This document shows positions 34,301 through 35,102 of a stretch of 35,102 nucleotides of DNA, piece by piece (the stretch's first letter is position 1; each line of letters begins with the position of its first letter). A program made the translations under genes and the position numbers. Below the pieces are notes generated by a model. It searched no databases. It saw only the letters and a program-made list of their open reading frames with translations, and had not been told where the DNA came from. Location: positions 1 through 35,102 of the forward strand of contig DUBE01000020.1 of assembly GCA_012960475.1 (NCBI GenBank), in the 5' to 3' direction. This DNA is from Planctomycetota bacterium (lineage in GTDB: Bacteria > Planctomycetota > UBA1135 > GCA-002686595).

Positions 34301-34417
34301 CCCCATCCGGGCGTGTCTCGCATCACCGATACCCTGACCTACAGCGTCGCGGACATCAACGGTCTGGTCTCCAACACGGCGACCATCCAGGTGAACATCT
34401 CGGACGTCAAGCGCTAA
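31340..34417 (+). CDS. Exported parallel beta-helix protein with five Ig-like domains and polyglycine linkers
   Basis: A 1025 aa protein. A signal peptide (about 1-21, FLSSISFLVALAPLAAAG) leads to a DUF1565-type right-handed beta-helix (residues about 22-490: DIFVDPTLGVDAAGNGSL, AGVYDSASGE, LPPGVSLQGAGSGTTVLRAA). Five cadherin/Ig-like domains follow at about 503-599, 607-703, 714-810, 830-925 and 930-1025. Each has the ILNNDQAFGG and FGYTVADSNGLTSNSA pattern. The first four are preceded by runs of 8, 7, 10 and 19 glycines; the last is joined by GGNNHAPSA. It is probably surface-attached or secreted and binds or cleaves polysaccharide, but no catalytic residues can be named. The gene ends TAATAA inside a small hairpin, before a strong terminator. 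Confidence 0.85.
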   Translation: MRIPFLSSISFLVALAPLAAAGDIFVDPTLGVDAAGNGSLATSPLRTLSFASGIAIPGDLIHLAAGVYDSASGEVLPIMLPPGVSLQGAGSGTTVLRAAGAPIGVHAMIEIGPGAGTPTSILRDLSLEQVSGVWPEALLLSSHAVDIERCEFDGSTIGFMFEPWDDTDADNMRIVNSTFTNQLEVAVEAILSPDAAHPAEVIFTNNLVQNAVVELMLDELFATSVANGTCLFADNTFTGLGGLHAGQIWSANLDSTPRDSSWEFRNNTMGDLGEGLGLEYQSTVAPNVTVGLLVEVLGNTSHTALAGAEFGSMGAGGGVFNDVFMIIDGNSFSGLETALAIELLEPTDGVSGIHEFELTNNILQGSLEGMVIGLEQLTPTASALEKMIIMRGNTITGSLAALFVEAEFPAGFAQEFDLDLGTAGWLGANILRATSPGGLAIELATGGLFWPIGFDSVPAVGNDWGTLDLAEIEDLIWHGADEAGVAIVDFSQPAGGGGGGGGTAPVANPDNGAVDAGQAVTIAILNNDLAFGGATLDPLSVAIVAPPASGSVSLNAAGEATYSADINAASGTIQFGYTVADSGGLTSNMALVSIQVTAAGGGGGGGTPPFAQADSGAVDAGSAVSIGILNNDQAFGGAFLDISSVVFTSAPSSGSAMVSAQGVVTYTAAASTQDSTVVFGYTVADSNGLTSNSAQVTVDITGVGGGGGGGGGGTPPQANRDNSSVVSGQSTMIFILGNDQAFGGASLDTGSVALQSSPSNGSVSIDAQGAATFLSDAGAPAGSETFSYTVSDSNGLVSNVASVTVQVSSAGGGGGGGGGGGGGGGGGGGRGPLAISDSAQVSIGGQVVIAVLDNDVAGANAIDDGSVEIMQAPGQGTTSISSNGEVTYSAGANFTNGVDVFTYRVADDQGVMSNTATVQIDLQGGNNHAPSAIFDSADVDPAMTVEIHVLDNDTDPDGDALDSDTVQIHQQGTRGSAVVQNGRIFYTPHPGVSRITDTLTYSVADINGLVSNTATIQVNISDVKR
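33770..33826 (+). repeat. GGC/GGT trinucleotide tract encoding 19 glycines
   Basis: This is the longest of four in-frame glycine tracts in the beta-helix gene. The others are 32822-32845 (8 codons), 33137-33157 (7) and 33449-33478 (10). Most codons are GGC, interrupted by GGT. Slippage here would change linker length without breaking the frame. Confidence 0.95.
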
Positions 34418-34441
34418 TAAACAAGCGCTTCGACTACGACC

Positions 34442-34474
34442 CGGGCCCGACATCTAAAAAGGATGTCGGGCCCG
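34442..34474 (+). terminator. Strong hairpin terminator of the beta-helix gene
   Basis: CGGGCCCGACATC (34442-34454) and GATGTCGGGCCCG (34462-34474) form a perfect 13-bp stem with loop TAAAAAG, 25 nt after the stop. AGTCTTGATTGT follows. A second stem, AAGCGCT/AGCGCTT (34409-34415 with 34424-34430), spans the stop codons just before it. The minus-strand gene at the right edge may use the same hairpin. Confidence 0.75.
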
Positions 34475-34533
34475 AGTCTTGATTGTGCGGATATGACTGA
34501 CCGCGGCAGCTGATTCCCTGCAGGATCTCTGGG

Positions 34534-35102
34534 CTAATACAGCCAGACGAGGCCTTCTTTCCAGGCCTCAGCCGCAGAGTACGGGAGGATGTCAACCTTG
34601 AGGGGCAAGGAGAGTTCGTCGCGCTTCATCGCCGGTGTGAGCAGCGACTGCTCCGGCAGGGTCACACTCATCCTCAAGTCTTCGTTCTCCTGAACCTCAA
34701 ATCCAGGACAGGCCCAGCGCTGAGTACGGCCTCGCAGGAGCAGGCGGTAGCGTCCAACACGAACAGCAGGCCAGACGCCAGGGCCAGTGCGCAGCCGGCG
34801 GGCGGGAATCGCGGAGACCTTTCGCCAGGCGCGCTCCTCGCTTTCGACCACACTTGGGCGACGCACCCGCCGTTGTAGCTCAAAGCGCATACCAGCGAAG
34901 CCGCCCTCAGGGAGCAACCTGTCCAGTACAAACTCCAGCCGCAGGCCACGCTCGATGTGGATCTCCACTTCGTGACGGCCCGCATCAAGTACGCGAGGAG
35001 GACCATACTCTCCAAGGGCCATGCCCACCGGACCAACAGAAATGCGCCAATTGCCCGGTTCCAGGTAAGGAGACCTGAAGCCCCCCTCAAATGTGCAGCG
35101 GG
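34534..35102 (-). CDS. C-terminal part of an unidentified beta-rich protein (runs off the window)
   Basis: The frame is open from the right edge to a stop at 34534 (about 189 codons). Upstream of an internal GTG at 35028 it still reads sensibly as FEGGFRSPYLEPGNWRISVG, so that GTG is not the start. The alternation of short strands (YLEPGNWRISVG, VLDAGRHEVEIHIERGLRLE, RVGRYRLLLRG) and the DAGRHEVEIHI phrase resemble carboxypeptidase-regulatory-like/Ig-fold repeats. No enzyme motif is visible. Identity cannot be given without the rest of the gene. Confidence 0.55.
   Translation of the reverse strand, partial: RCTFEGGFRSPYLEPGNWRISVGPVGMALGEYGPPRVLDAGRHEVEIHIERGLRLEFVLDRLLPEGGFAGMRFELQRRVRRPSVVESEERAWRKVSAIPARRLRTGPGVWPAVRVGRYRLLLRGRTQRWACPGFEVQENEDLRMSVTLPEQSLLTPAMKRDELSLPLKVDILPYSAAEAWKEGLVWLY

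Noticed and set aside
33608..34453. A minus-strand open frame opposite the Ig-like domains
   Set aside because: Ala/Thr-rich antisense of the GGC tracts; no start context or family.
34534..35028. A complete 164-codon gene starting at GTG 35028
   Set aside because: The frame stays open and protein-like up to the right edge, so the gene begins outside the window.

Overview
The window is a GC-rich, densely coded piece of bacterial chromosome. No transposase, integrase, phage gene, rRNA or CRISPR array was seen. The gene content fits Planctomycetota best, perhaps the marine Saltatorellus/Poly30-like branch. Pointers are a YdjY-type lipid-free exported protein, DUF1579-like proteins, a sulfatase-fold/TPR lipoprotein, a parallel beta-helix protein with Ig-like repeats, and an FG-GAP protein with a glycine-rich C-terminal domain of a type I associate with those genomes. 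The phylum call is an inference from protein style, not from a marker gene.

Layout. 1-4.0 kb (minus): the 5' part of queA, then a translationally coupled regulator pair, a sigma-like protein of 207 aa followed by an 831 aa GAF/degenerate-AAA/HTH protein. 4.2-6.2 kb (plus): fabI and a membrane-anchored SGNH hydrolase. 6.2-8.2 kb (minus): a FecCD-type metal-chelate ABC permease and its ATPase. 8.3-10.6 kb (plus): an exported triple-FKBP prolyl isomerase and an O-methyltransferase. 10.6-12.1 kb: an orphan DNA methyltransferase divergent from an alpha/beta hydrolase. 12.2-19.9 kb (minus): nnrD, an exported HEAT-repeat protein, thyX, a YdjY protein, a membrane/coiled-coil protein and myo-inositol-phosphate synthase. 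20.0-20.9 kb (plus): a zinc-ribbon membrane protein and a bifunctional-nuclease-family protein. 21.0-25.3 kb (minus): the FG-GAP protein with a duplicated upstream element, and an exported M28 peptidase. 25.4-27.3 kb (plus): a GT39-like membrane protein and tRNA-Ser(UGA). 27.4-31.1 kb (minus): a DUF1579-like protein and the sulfatase-fold/TPR lipoprotein. 31.3-34.4 kb (plus): the beta-helix/Ig-like surface protein with polyglycine linkers. The last 0.6 kb is the end of an unidentified minus-strand gene.

Housekeeping functions (tRNA modification, fatty-acid elongation, thymidylate synthesis, NAD(P)HX repair, inositol phosphate synthesis) are interleaved with a large set of exported proteins. 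The most unusual items are the duplicated palindromic element with a relic start codon upstream of the FG-GAP gene, the sigma-like/dead-AAA regulator pair, the ThyX insertion inside the catalytic signature, and -10-like hexamers that sit 6-9 nt from several start codons, which hints at leaderless transcription.
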